A DNA stretch of 64,000 nucleotides from Nostoc sp. TH1S01 (GCA_018993265.1 JAGKSW010000152.1:1-64000), one strand, 5' to 3'. Positions 29,049 through 37,975 are shown, numbered from the stretch's first letter. Numbers and translations are program-made. The notes: a model not told the origin generated them from the sequence alone.

Positions 29049-30284
29049 GTGAAAGCTTTTAATACATTTAATGCCGAACTCCGGCAAAACCTGCTGATTT
29101 TGTTTACGGCAGGTTTGTTATTCTGGTCAAGCACTGCTGCTTTTTTACCAACCCTACCGCTATACATTGAGCATATAGGTGGTAGTAAGCAAGAAATTGG
29201 CATAGTTATGGGTGGCTTTGCCATTGGGTTATTGCTGTTTCGTCCAATGCTGGGAAAACTAGCCGACCAGCGTGGACGTAAACTGGTTTTATTGATTGGA
29301 CTCACAGTAGCCGCGATCGCACCTTTTGGTTATTTAGTATTTACGTCCATTCCTATATTATTTTTCCTGCGGATTTTTCACGGAATTAGCATTGCAGCAT
29401 TTAGCACTGGCTACAGTGCTTTGGTGGCTGATTTAGCACCTATGGCCATTCGTGGTGAAGTTATTAGTTATATGAGTTTAACTGGCCCCATTGGTTTAGC
29501 CATTGGGCCAGCACTGGGAGGATATTTACAAGACAGTTTTGGCTACTCACCTTTATTTTTGTTTACCACCGCTATCGCAGTAATTGGACTATTGTGTGCA
29601 TCACAAGTTATCAACCCACCATTAAATGCACAATCCCAATCGGAACGCCAAAACATTAATTTTTGGCAAATATTGACTAGTTCAAGGGTGAAAGTTCCGG
29701 CTGTAGTGATGTTACTAGTGGGTACATCTATCGGTGCGGTGCATGTCTTTGTATCGTTATTTATTAAATCTACTGAAGTAAATTTTAATGGCGGCTGGTT
29801 TTTCACAGTTGCCGCCATTTCTAGTTTTGTAATCAGGGTGTTTGCAGGTAAAGCCAGCGATCGCTTCGGTCGTGGTTTGTTTATTACCTTTGGGATTGCG
29901 GCTTACAGCTTGGCTTGTGCATTACTATGGCAAGCTAATAGTACCAATGCTTTTTTGATATCTGCCATAGCTGAAGGCTGCGGTGGTGGAACAATATTCT
30001 CGATGATGGCTGCCATGATGGCAGACCGTTCGCTACCACAAGAACGGGGGCGCGTTTTTTCGATTTGTCTGGCTGGATTGGATTTAGGTATTGCGATCGC
30101 TGCTCCGATTTTTGGTTATGTGAGTGAACAGGTAGGCTACCGTAATATGTTTGGCTATAGTGCGGCGCTAACTTTTTTAGCACTGCTGATTTTCCTCACC
30201 CTGTCCAACAAAACTTTACCCGATTCTCTGCGTTTTGCGATCGGTCGCGGTGAAGATGCCTTTTCGTTGAATAATAGTAATTAA
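29049..30284 (+). CDS. MFS transporter
   Basis: This 411-aa protein has 12 predicted membrane helices. The family loop signature is GKLADQRGRKLVLLIG between helices 2 and 3, and its repeat GKASDRFGRGLFITFG appears in the second half. It resembles bacterial drug/sugar efflux MFS proteins (YfcJ/DHA1-like); the substrate is unknown. A GTG (29049) is used as start. A strong hairpin follows before the convergent tRNA-Arg. Confidence 0.9.
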   Translation: MKAFNTFNAELRQNLLILFTAGLLFWSSTAAFLPTLPLYIEHIGGSKQEIGIVMGGFAIGLLLFRPMLGKLADQRGRKLVLLIGLTVAAIAPFGYLVFTSIPILFFLRIFHGISIAAFSTGYSALVADLAPMAIRGEVISYMSLTGPIGLAIGPALGGYLQDSFGYSPLFLFTTAIAVIGLLCASQVINPPLNAQSQSERQNINFWQILTSSRVKVPAVVMLLVGTSIGAVHVFVSLFIKSTEVNFNGGWFFTVAAISSFVIRVFAGKASDRFGRGLFITFGIAAYSLACALLWQANSTNAFLISAIAEGCGGGTIFSMMAAMMADRSLPQERGRVFSICLAGLDLGIAIAAPIFGYVSEQVGYRNMFGYSAALTFLALLIFLTLSNKTLPDSLRFAIGRGEDAFSLNNSN

Positions 30285-30290
30285 GCAAAA

Positions 30291-30331
30291 CAAAAGGCAA
30301 GAGCTATATACTTTTGCCTTTTGCTTTTTTA
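30291..30331 (+). terminator. Intrinsic terminator of the MFS gene
   Basis: CAAAAGGCAA and TTGCCTTTTG form a 10-bp stem followed by CTTTTTT; it lies just after the MFS stop. Confidence 0.85.
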
Positions 30332-30347
30332 CTTTTTCTTGATTAAG

Positions 30348-30421
30348 CGGGCGAGGAGGGATTCGAACCCCCGACACCGTGGTCCGTAGCCACGTGCTCT
30401 AGTCCACTGAGCTACACGCCC
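30348..30421 (-). tRNA. tRNA-Arg (anticodon ACG)
   Basis: On the minus strand the acceptor GGGCGTG pairs with CTCGCCC (one mismatch at position 6). The D-arm is GCTCAGTGGACTAGAGC, anticodon stem GTGG/CCAC encloses CTACGGA, and T-arm GGGGGTTCGAATCCCTC is present, with discriminator G and no encoded CCA. ACG is read as ICG and decodes CGU/CGC/CGA Arg codons. Confidence 0.93.
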
Positions 30422-30458
30422 CTGCCAGAAAAATATATTAGCACCATATTCCCCAACA

Positions 30459-30968
30459 ATGCAAGACAATTCTCAAAAAAATTTTTCTGCCGAGTTAAGT
30501 CATCTGGATTCCCAAGGACAAGCGCAGATGGTAGATGTTTCTGGCAAAGCATCCACAGTCCGCCAAGCCGTTGCCGTTGCCAGGGTGCGGATGCTGCCAG
30601 AAACTTTAAGTGCCATTCAGGACGGCAATACGCCTAAAGGTGATGTGTTAGCTACCGCTCGGATAGCGGGGATTATGGCTGCCAAACAAACATCTAATTT
30701 GATTCCCTTATGCCACCCACTGCCATTGCAAAAGGTTGCCGTAGAAATTACCCCCGATTCCCAATTACCTGGTTATCACATTCAAGCTACCGTTAAGACC
30801 AAAGCTGAAACTGGCGTGGAAATGGAAGCTTTAACTGCCGTCTCCGTTGCAGCGTTGACGTTATACGATATGGCGAAAGCCTTAGAAAAGTCGATTCAAA
30901 TTGAATCAATTCATTTAATTAGTAAAACTGGTGGGAAATCTGGAGATTACTCCGCATCAGAAATATAA
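30459..30968 (+). CDS. moaC: Cyclic pyranopterin monophosphate synthase MoaC
   Basis: It converts the MoaA product 3',8-cyclo-GTP to cPMP in molybdenum cofactor synthesis. The 169-aa protein has [16 protein letters not shown] at the start, the active-site segment [18 protein letters not shown] and [21 protein letters not shown]. No other moa gene is adjacent. Its stop lies 1 base from the stop of a convergent DUF2795 gene. Confidence 0.95.
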   Translation: MQDNSQKNFSAELSHLDSQGQAQMVDVSGKASTVRQAVAVARVRMLPETLSAIQDGNTPKGDVLATARIAGIMAAKQTSNLIPLCHPLPLQKVAVEITPDSQLPGYHIQATVKTKAETGVEMEALTAVSVAALTLYDMAKALEKSIQIESIHLISKTGGKSGDYSASEI

Positions 30969-30969
30969 A

Positions 30970-31176
30970 CTAATCAATCTCACCTATAGCTTTGTTGACA
31001 TCGGTGGGATTGCCAAATTCTTCATCATCTGGCAGTTTCTCTAATAATGATAGAACCTTGCGATCGGCTCCCTGTTTTTGAGCATGTTTCACTAATTCTT
31101 CTTTACTTGCGGGATAGTCTATTCCCTTTAAGTGTTTTTGAATTTCAACTGGATTTGCTTTAGCCATTTTTGCCAC
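30970..31176 (-). CDS. DUF2795 family small protein
   Basis: This 68-aa helical protein has IQKHLKGIDYPASKEELVKHAQKQGADRKVLSLLEKLPDDEEFGNPTDVNKAIGEI, the DUF2795 pattern found in many bacteria as a stand-alone small domain of unknown role. It is convergent with moaC. Confidence 0.9.
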   Translation of the reverse strand: MAKMAKANPVEIQKHLKGIDYPASKEELVKHAQKQGADRKVLSLLEKLPDDEEFGNPTDVNKAIGEID

Positions 31177-31691
31177 CTACTTTTTATGGTTATTACCATA
31201 TTCATCACTGAAGATATTTGCTTCCTCTATCAAATAGGAGAATCATTTTTGACATAGATAAATTCAGATGTCACTCAAATGGTTGATGTATTACTGATAG
31301 GATTTGATATTAAAAATATGAGATATTTATTGTATTTGTAATTTCTGTTTTGCGAAGGCAATATTTATATAGACCTATATCTTGCATTTAGCCCCTAAGA
31401 ATGGAATTTGCGGCTAAAAATAAAGTACTTATAAGCAGACTAGTGAATAGGTTTTATTTGCTATGAATTTGATTGTTTTTTTGCTAAATCAATCTGATAT
31501 TCTTGAGTATTTTTGAGAGTAAGCTAAAATCAAATAAGTCAAATAATAAATAAAAAATTAAGTTTTAGTGTTACATAAGTTTACGTCGATTTTGAGGTTA
31601 GCAGAAGAATTTGCGAATTATCTAAAAGTTGCTATAACAACTTAAGATTAAGTATCAAGCTGAAATTGCTCAGCTAAGGGATGTTCACTTT
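31177..31691. other. AT-rich gene-free region
   Basis: No ORF, hairpin or repeat worth naming was found. It holds the promoters of DUF2795 (leftward) and the GAF sensor (rightward). AT-rich runs are frequent but I cannot fix -10/-35 elements. Confidence 0.5.
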
Positions 31692-32903
31692 ATGTCCCCG
31701 CCAGAAATTATTGAAGATGTATTAGAAGCTCGACGCGTATACAAATCTACTGGAGCGATTCCGGCTCAGATGTTGCGCTCAACTATCTATCGTGCTTGGG
31801 AGCGATCGCACCTCCAAGGCGCTAACTCTCAAGCTCTGCAAGCCGAAAAACTATCAATCTTAAATACAGAGCGTTTAATCGAGAACCAGCGAACTTTAAT
31901 TCAAGTTGCTGCACCTTACATACGGATGCTGTCACAGGCGGCGGGTACAGATCGTCATGCAGTGATGTTAGGCGGCAGCGATGCGATCGTGTTGGATGTA
32001 GTTGGCGACAAACAAACTGTACAAGGGCCAGAACCTTTTCCTGGGCCTGGTTCCTTGCTATCGGAGGCTGTAGCTGGTGCTAATGGTATTGGTACGCCCT
32101 TAGCAGAAGCAGATTATGTGGAAATTATTAGTGCAGAACATTTCATTGATGGTTTTCATCCATTCACATGTCAGGGAATTCCTTTACGTGATGACAAAAA
32201 AGAAATTATCGGAGTTCTTAGTATTTCCCTACGACGTGCAGATGCTAGACAACGCCTGAAAGAAATATTGCTATGTGCTTCTCACGGTATTGAAGCAGAA
32301 TTATTAATCGCCAACTTAGAAAAAGATGTGCGACGAGTTTTAGAGTCTAACCCCAACGAATATCAAGCACTCGAAGAATTACGTCAAGATATTGTTCAAG
32401 CACATCAGGCTGCACGCTTAAAAATGGAAGTCATTTCGCGGATGGTAGCAGTTAACCGTTTAGACTACGCGATACAATTGCTACGTCAGGCTGAACAATC
32501 AATTCAAATATTTCGTCGCCGTGCAGAAATTTGGCGCAATTTAGCATCCTTTGAGATTGGTACACTCCAACCTGTATCATTGACTGCTAATATATCCGAT
32601 TTAGTGGATCTTCTCTCGACAGAAGCTGCTATTCATCAAGTACAAGTAGTTACTGACTGGTATGAACCAATCACAGTAGTTGCTGATCCACGCAGCCTTT
32701 TACGCCAACTGCTGCATTATTTTCTGCAAGCTTTTGATCATGCTGGTAAAGGTGGAATAGTAAAAATAGTAGTCAAGGTAATTCCTAGCTCTGAATTAGC
32801 GCAAATTAGTTTTATAGTTAATTCAGTTTTTAATATCTCTCAATCAACACCAACCTCGCAGATTTTTTATCTACCAATAACAAAAATTAAAAATGAACGG
32901 TAA
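31692..32903 (+). CDS. AcoR-like GAF sensor with degenerate histidine-kinase C-terminus
   Basis: Residues 1-200 resemble the sensor half of AcoR-type sigma-54 activators: RSTIYRAWERSHLQG, then a GAF domain with GSLLSEAVAGANGIGTPLAEADYVEIISAEHFIDGFHPFTCQGIPLRDDKKEIIGVLSISL. No AAA+ or Fis domain follows. Residues 235-400 look like a worn histidine kinase: a helical hairpin AAIHQ and ADPRSLLRQLLHYFLQAFDHAGKGG in place of an N-box, and no clear phospho-His or G-boxes. It probably signals by contact rather than phosphotransfer. It overlaps the response regulator gene by 11 bases, so the two are translationally coupled. Confidence 0.82.
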   Translation: MSPPEIIEDVLEARRVYKSTGAIPAQMLRSTIYRAWERSHLQGANSQALQAEKLSILNTERLIENQRTLIQVAAPYIRMLSQAAGTDRHAVMLGGSDAIVLDVVGDKQTVQGPEPFPGPGSLLSEAVAGANGIGTPLAEADYVEIISAEHFIDGFHPFTCQGIPLRDDKKEIIGVLSISLRRADARQRLKEILLCASHGIEAELLIANLEKDVRRVLESNPNEYQALEELRQDIVQAHQAARLKMEVISRMVAVNRLDYAIQLLRQAEQSIQIFRRRAEIWRNLASFEIGTLQPVSLTANISDLVDLLSTEAAIHQVQVVTDWYEPITVVADPRSLLRQLLHYFLQAFDHAGKGGIVKIVVKVIPSSELAQISFIVNSVFNISQSTPTSQIFYLPITKIKNER

Positions 32904-33276
32904 CAATACAGGGAAGCGCAAAATATTGATTGCAGATGATGACGATGATAGTCGAGTCATGCTGAGCTTTCTTTTAGAAGAGGAAGGTTGGGAGGTAAAG
33001 GAAGCGAAAAATGGTGAAGAAGCTCTAGAAACAGTAATTAAGGAACAACCAGATTTATTAATTTTAGATAATAGAATGCCGAAGCTCTCAGGGGTGGAAG
33101 TATATCAGCGCCTCCAAGCACAAGGGATAAAAATAGCGGTGGTCTTAGCTACAGCACATGGCTATCTAGACGAATTAGCCTCGTCCTTGGGAATTGCTCA
33201 CTTTATTTCTAAACCCTATGACATTCCAGAATTGTTAAAAACTATAGAGTCTGCTTACAAAAATTTTTTCAGTTAA
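32893..33276 (+). CDS. Single-domain response regulator (CheY-like)
   Basis: This 127-aa receiver domain has the acidic pocket DDDDD near residue 16, phospho-acceptor Asp in LLILDNRMP, Thr/Ala in ATAHG, and Lys in FISKPYD. There is no output domain. It is coupled to the upstream GAF sensor by overlap. Since that sensor lacks kinase residues, the phosphodonor may be another kinase. Confidence 0.92.
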   Translation: MNGNNTGKRKILIADDDDDSRVMLSFLLEEEGWEVKEAKNGEEALETVIKEQPDLLILDNRMPKLSGVEVYQRLQAQGIKIAVVLATAHGYLDELASSLGIAHFISKPYDIPELLKTIESAYKNFFS

Positions 33277-33356
33277 AGTCGCTGCGGTTGAGATAGCAAC
33301 TGTACTCCTAAACACCTTAAAATAATCAAGTGTATTTAAATTTGTAACAAATATTT

Positions 33357-33614
33357 ATGCCTCCTCGTTGGCCTCGCAAACCCGATCGCAATGATCCAGA
33401 ATTTCGTAGATTAGATGACCGCATGAATTTTGCTGTCCATGTTGCTGTAGCTGCCACAATTAATTCTGGTCTCTGGTTCTTCCATAACCTGAAAGCAGCC
33501 AAATGGGAGTGGTTGCCGTTGTTGACCGCAGGTTGGGGAATAGTTTTGTTGGTGCATCTAGTTTATATTGCGGCGATCGCTAACTATTCATCCACACCTT
33601 CTAAATCCACCTGA
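33357..33614 (+). CDS. 2TM domain small membrane protein
   Basis: This 85-aa protein has RLDDRMNFAVHVAVAATINSGLWFFHNL (first helix) and WEWLPLLTAGWGIVLLVHLVYIAAIA (second helix), the pattern of the 2TM family (PF13239), which in other bacteria can occur fused to histidine kinases. It lies 80 bases after the response regulator in the same direction, and a membrane sensing link is plausible. A decayed copy of this locus is at 38033-38220. Confidence 0.82.
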   Translation: MPPRWPRKPDRNDPEFRRLDDRMNFAVHVAVAATINSGLWFFHNLKAAKWEWLPLLTAGWGIVLLVHLVYIAAIANYSSTPSKST

Positions 33615-33836
33615 ATATATACAGCTGCTGCTAAGGCTGTAACCTGTGGGGGTAGAGTTAGCCGTCTCAACTAACACGCGCAATTGCTCAATGTTAGCGA
33701 CTGCGGCAACCTCGTCAAAACCAACAGGCACACGTACAACCTTAGTATCAGCAACATCTGCATAATTTTGGTTCGCCTTACATCCGGCTTCAATCCTGAA
33801 ACCACCTCTAGGCAACAAAGTAATACTCTCTGACAA
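33584..33836 (-). pseudogene. Frameshifted gene convergent with the 2TM gene
   Basis: A minus-strand frame starts at 33836 (MSESITLLPRGGFRIEAG...FDEVAAVANIEQLRVLVE). Near 33665 the coding signal appears to switch frame to LTLPPQVTALAAAVYIQVDLEGVDE, ending at 33584. That second frame is supported by the partial copy at 38130-38220, where differences are in-frame or partly synonymous (an inserted codon, Leu and Val third-base changes). The tail overlaps the 3' end of the 2TM gene. I do not recognise the family. Confidence 0.45.
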
Positions 33837-34063
33837 AGTTATTTTGCCCCATCTTCAGTTTCTTCATTCACTTGGGACGCGCTTTTGAAAGTGCAGTGAT
33901 CACGCCTCATACCGTTTCTTTGGCTATTTCTTTGTGTCCTACCCTTCGGGAAGCCACTTCGTGTCTATGCGTCCTACCCTGCGGGTTCGCCGTTAGGCGT
34001 TCTCGTACTGCTAAAGCAGAACCCGAAGGATAGAGTAGCCGCTGGCGCGTCTATGCGGTTCGT

Positions 34064-34161
34064 TATAGCAGTCGAAGCATAGGTTAGGACTATGTTGGTG
34101 GCTGAAACTCATGAAAATACTTAGTTCCTACTCAGCACTCAGCACTCAGCACTCAGCACTT
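34064..34161 (+). repeat. Left arm of 98-bp inverted repeat flanking the carotenoid oxygenase gene
   Basis: It begins TATAGCAGTCGAAGCAT and ends in four CTCAGCA heptamer units. Its reverse complement is at 36897-36994 with 3 mismatches in 98. The rest of 33837-34435 is gene-free: 33945-34055 is a GC-rich palindromic Nostoc-type repeat, and the bases after the arm are the promoter region. Confidence 0.9.
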
Positions 34162-34275
34162 CACTGTATATCATTCGGCGCATCTTCATACAAAATTGGT
34201 ATGAGTTAATGTTTAGGAATTCTATTTAATTTTATTAAAGTTTACATAATTTTGAGATTTTAAAGAAATTTAAAG

Positions 34276-34355
34276 CTTAAGTATCTTAAGTGTCTTAACT
34301 GTCTGCTTATTCTTAAAAAAATTTATCAAAGTACTCTCTTAAATGTCTTATCTGT
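34276..34355 (+). promoter_or_regulatory. Tandem 9-bp repeats upstream of the carotenoid oxygenase
   Basis: CTTAAGTAT, CTTAAGTGT and CTTAACTGT are head-to-tail at 34276-34302. CTTAAATGT and CTTATCTGT follow at 34338-34355. The same unit occurs upstream of crtW at 37949-37975. It is likely a protein-binding site; the factor is unknown. Confidence 0.6.
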
Positions 34356-34435
34356 CATTGCCTTTGTGAATTGGAACTAAGATAATTTACTAGCTTGACG
34401 AAGTTAAATTGTATTTTGCGACCATAAAAATTACT

Positions 34436-36730
34436 ATGTTGTTTAAAGTTACTGGGCGAGTTTATGAAGCTGAAAGTGGAGTAGGAATTTCTAGCTTAGT
34501 TGTCGAAGCCTTTGATAAGGATATCTTAAAAAATGATAAATTAGGGCAAACTAATACCGATCAAGATGGCAAGTCTGAAATTACTTATTCAGAAGCAAAT
34601 TTCAAAAGTGCATTTGAAAAATTTGAAGGCAATCCCGATTTATATATCGTCGTCAGAACTCCAGACCTTTCCAATATTTTATATAGCAGCGAAAAAAATC
34701 TTCGCCCCGATGCTAGTACAAATGAGCATTTTGACGTAGCTATTTCTAAAGCAACTTTAATAGCTGAACAACAACGAACAGCGCAAGAAAATAAGCAACT
34801 TTTAAAAATATTGATTGGCATAGCCTGGTTAGATGGAAAACTCGAACCTGGAGAAAAAGAATATTTATCCAAAGTAGCAACCAAAAAAAGACTAGCTGAA
34901 GATGCAGAGATTCAAAGTTTATTATCTGATAATAAGCCAGTACAGCATCAGCAGTGTTTTGAGTGGTTACAAGCTTATTTAGGCAACAATTATAGCCCAT
35001 ACAAATTTGAGGCATTAAATGAAGTTTTAGAAAGCTTAGTTACAAGTGATGCAGAAATAGACGAACGAGAAAAACAAATATTAGCGGCTTTTGCTGACAA
35101 AAATATTCGCCAAAACATTCTCCAACAAAGATTAGCCAGTATCTTTCTCGATCCGACTTTCTTAGCTAAAGTTACTCCTAGTACCCCAGATTCTCCACAA
35201 ACCGCACGCAAAAATCTCAAAAAAGGCTTCGCCTACGCTCGTGTTCCCCAAGCAGTTTTAAGTAAACTCACAGCGACACAATCCGATCCAGAAATCAAAG
35301 AAGAATTAGCCCATCGCTTTTTAACTCTAAATTACGCTCCAGTCCGCAAAGAAATTACAGCCGATAACCTAGAAGTAATTGGTCAACTTCCACAACAGTT
35401 GTCAGGGATGTTTTTGCGGATTGGCCCAAACCCCCGCTTTTCTCCTTTAGGCCTTTATCATTGGTTTGATGGAGATGGCATGGTTCACGGAGTACACATT
35501 AAAAATGGTAGCGCCAGCTATCGTAATCGTTACGTTCGTACTGAAGGATGGAAGATCGAAGAAAAAGAAGGTAAAGCTATCTGGCCAGGCTTGCTCAATC
35601 TACCTCGCTTCGATGAACCTTACGGTATGATCATGAAAAATGTGGCAAATACCGCTTTAGTTTGGCATCATGGACGGTTACTCGCTCTTTGGGAAGGAGG
35701 AGAACCCTATGAATTGAGCCTTCCTGATTTAGAAACCGTTGGTTCTTACACCTTTAAAGAGCAGTTGACATTTCCCTTCTGCGCTCACCCCAAAATAGAT
35801 GCTCAAACAGGGGAAATGATGTTTTTTGGTTATCAACCTCTAACCAAGCCCTACGTTCAATATGGTATCGTCTCGGCAGAGGGAAATATTGTCAAAACCA
35901 TGCCAATTGACATTCCTTCTCCAATCAGTATGCATGATTTTGCTATTACTGAAAATTATACCATTTTCCTGGATATGCCTTTAGCTCTCAAGCCGATGCG
36001 AGTTATGCAAGGCAAAATTCCCCTCGTGTTTGAACGCAATAAACCTAGCCGTTTCGGTATTATTCCTCGACATGGAGGAGAAATGCGCTGGTTTAGCGTG
36101 CCAAGCTGTATGGTCTATCATGTTGTTAATGCCTACGAAGAAGGTAACGAGGTGATTTTAGTTGCCTATCGTATGGATTGGACGCAACTATTTATCCCTG
36201 ACAGAGAAAACCCCCTCGATTTTGCTAGCACTGACGGTTTGTTAGAAAAAATCGAACCAGAAATTACGAAACTCTATCGTTGGCGGTTTAATCTTTCTAC
36301 TGGTCAAGTTAAAGAGGAAATAATTGACAAGGAAGTTTGTGAATTCCCCCGGATCAACGATAATTTAATTGGTCGCAAGATGCGTTACGTTTACTCCGGA
36401 ATCGGGGCTGCATATATGGAACGGCCATTATTTGATGGAGTCAAGAAGTACGACTTAGAAGCAGAAACAGCGCAATCTGTTTATTTTGGTCGCGGACGCT
36501 TTGGCGGTGAATGTGTCTTTGCGCCTCGTCCTGATGGCAAAACTGAAGATGATGGGTGGGTATTGACTTATATTTATGATGCTGTTGCCCAACGTTCGGA
36601 ATTGATTGTTTTAGATGCCCAGAATATCACTGCTGAACCTGTCGCCCGTGTTTTGCTCCCCCAAAGAGTTCCTTTCGGCTTTCATTGTGAATGGGTTTCT
36701 AGTGAGAAAATGGCAAATACCAAGAGATAG
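34436..36730 (+). CDS. Three-domain carotenoid cleavage oxygenase (transthyretin-like + TerB-like + CCD)
   Basis: The N-terminal 90 residues (LFKVTGRVYEAESGVGISSLVVEAFDKD) look like a carboxypeptidase-regulatory/transthyretin beta-sandwich. Residues about 105-215 (LLKILIGIAWLDGKLEPGEKEYL, VTSDAEIDEREKQILAAF) resemble a TerB-like helical domain. From about 285 a complete RPE65/CCD propeller follows with the four Fe ligands in CAHPKI, SMHDFAIT, VYHVVNAYE and FGFHCEW. The oxygenase should cleave a carotenoid or apocarotenoid; the products cannot be read. ATG 34436 is preferred over TTG 34409. It is convergent with crtW. Confidence 0.88.
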   Translation: MLFKVTGRVYEAESGVGISSLVVEAFDKDILKNDKLGQTNTDQDGKSEITYSEANFKSAFEKFEGNPDLYIVVRTPDLSNILYSSEKNLRPDASTNEHFDVAISKATLIAEQQRTAQENKQLLKILIGIAWLDGKLEPGEKEYLSKVATKKRLAEDAEIQSLLSDNKPVQHQQCFEWLQAYLGNNYSPYKFEALNEVLESLVTSDAEIDEREKQILAAFADKNIRQNILQQRLASIFLDPTFLAKVTPSTPDSPQTARKNLKKGFAYARVPQAVLSKLTATQSDPEIKEELAHRFLTLNYAPVRKEITADNLEVIGQLPQQLSGMFLRIGPNPRFSPLGLYHWFDGDGMVHGVHIKNGSASYRNRYVRTEGWKIEEKEGKAIWPGLLNLPRFDEPYGMIMKNVANTALVWHHGRLLALWEGGEPYELSLPDLETVGSYTFKEQLTFPFCAHPKIDAQTGEMMFFGYQPLTKPYVQYGIVSAEGNIVKTMPIDIPSPISMHDFAITENYTIFLDMPLALKPMRVMQGKIPLVFERNKPSRFGIIPRHGGEMRWFSVPSCMVYHVVNAYEEGNEVILVAYRMDWTQLFIPDRENPLDFASTDGLLEKIEPEITKLYRWRFNLSTGQVKEEIIDKEVCEFPRINDNLIGRKMRYVYSGIGAAYMERPLFDGVKKYDLEAETAQSVYFGRGRFGGECVFAPRPDGKTEDDGWVLTYIYDAVAQRSELIVLDAQNITAEPVARVLLPQRVPFGFHCEWVSSEKMANTKR

Positions 36731-36812
36731 TTAAACTGGTGCTGATTTTTACTATTATCTAAGCATAACTCCCTAGAATGCTATGTGGATACAGGGAGAA
36801 GAGCAGTGTAAC

Positions 36813-36843
36813 AGGGGAAATACTTACACTAAGTATTTCCCCT
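36813..36843 (+). terminator. Terminator of the carotenoid oxygenase gene
   Basis: AGGGGAAATACTT and AAGTATTTCCCCT form a 13-bp perfect stem with a 5-nt loop, followed by TTTACTCTT. Confidence 0.88.
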
Positions 36844-36896
36844 TTACTCTTATGCTGACCACAACACTTGCGTTACCTTGGCAGACTACTATAGCA

Positions 36897-36994
36897 AAGT
36901 GCTGAGTGCTGAGTGCTGAGTGCTGAGTAGGAACTCAGTATTTTCAGGAGTTTCAGCCACAAACATAGTCCTAACCTATGCTTCGACTGCTATA
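36897..36994 (-). repeat. Right arm of 98-bp inverted repeat
   Basis: It is the reverse complement of 34064-34161 (95 of 98 match). The STRR heptamers face inward and TATAGCAG is the outer end in both arms. The arm separates the oxygenase terminator from the crtW stop. Confidence 0.9.
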
Positions 36995-37038
36995 CTACTC
37001 GACTAACCCAAAATTACCGTGTAGGTAGAAGTTGGAAT

Positions 37039-37818
37039 TTATAAATTATACAAATTTCTTTTGTAAATATCTGGTAATTTCCACCAAGGAACATTGGGAT
37101 GTTCATGGTGTTCTTTGTGATAACCAAAATGGTAACAAGTTATGAATGACCAAAAAGTAGGTAATGGAGTACTTCGTGTACGATGCACACTGGTATATCC
37201 TCCTTCAACTTTTCTGTGGGGTAGGTATGTGCCAAAATAAAATAACTGTATTGAACTTAAAATAGATGGTATTACCCAAAATAAAATTAAATTAACATCA
37301 CATATATTAAAAACATATTTAAGCACAATATATGCACATATTAATCCAAGATGTTGTTGCCAACTCCAGTAGGATTTTATGAAGTTAAAGTACCATGCAA
37401 AAAAGTTTTGATATTGATTTTCGTAAAAATCAGGATCATCTTTAGTACTAGAATAGCGGTGATGTAAGTAATGCTTATTTAATAGTTCTTGATAAGAAAA
37501 TAGAGCGTAAAACAGTACGCATATTCTACCTATTAAATGGTTGATTTGGGCATTTTTAGGAAAAACTACACCATGCATGGCATCATGAGCAGTAATAAAT
37601 AATCCTGTATATAAAAATGTTTGCCAAAGAACGGTTACAGCAATTAACAAAATTTGAATTTTAGTAATATCTAAAAACAATAATAAAATTAAACTTGTTG
37701 CCCATAATCCTAAAATAAGGCAAGCAATAAAAATTCCTTTATTATTAGGTTTGACTTGGGTATTTATATCAAGGCTTATTTTTTTCGTTTGTGGAGACAA
37801 TAAATTAAACTGAATCAT
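37039..37818 (-). CDS. crtW: CrtW-type beta-carotene ketolase
   Basis: This membrane di-iron enzyme adds 4-keto groups to beta-ionone rings, giving echinenone and canthaxanthin. The 259-aa protein has the three His boxes HDAMH (78-82), HYLHH (116-120) and HKEHH (234-238). Its sequence is close to known Nostoc CrtW (LWQTFLYTGLFITAHDAMHG, IPSILSSIQLFYFGTYLPH, FWSFITCYHFGYHKEHHEH). Four membrane helices are evident. It is convergent with the carotenoid oxygenase and shares a 9-bp tandem repeat upstream with it, hinting at co-regulation. Confidence 0.93.
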   Translation of the reverse strand: MIQFNLLSPQTKKISLDINTQVKPNNKGIFIACLILGLWATSLILLLFLDITKIQILLIAVTVLWQTFLYTGLFITAHDAMHGVVFPKNAQINHLIGRICVLFYALFSYQELLNKHYLHHRYSSTKDDPDFYENQYQNFFAWYFNFIKSYWSWQQHLGLICAYIVLKYVFNICDVNLILFWVIPSILSSIQLFYFGTYLPHRKVEGGYTSVHRTRSTPLPTFWSFITCYHFGYHKEHHEHPNVPWWKLPDIYKRNLYNL

Positions 37819-37948
37819 GCCTTAATCCTATTAAAATTATTAGAATGTATCAAACTAAGAAATAGTTAAGCTAAAAACCTGATAAAAACAATTTTGAAAA
37901 GATTTTTAATAATTTAATGTATATCAGTAATTTAATATGGGTACAAGG

Positions 37949-37975
37949 ACAGTTAAGACAGTTAAGACAATTAGT
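37949..37975 (-). promoter_or_regulatory. Tandem 9-bp repeats upstream of crtW
   Basis: On the minus strand CTTAACTGT occurs twice head-to-tail, preceded by the variant ACTAATTGT, about 130-157 bases before the crtW ATG. It is the same unit as at 34276-34355. Confidence 0.6.

Noticed and set aside
34276-34355. Pho box (SphR site) upstream of the carotenoid oxygenase
   Set aside because: The cyanobacterial Pho box uses CTTAACCT-type units at 11-bp spacing; these are CTTAASTGT at 9-bp spacing without gaps.
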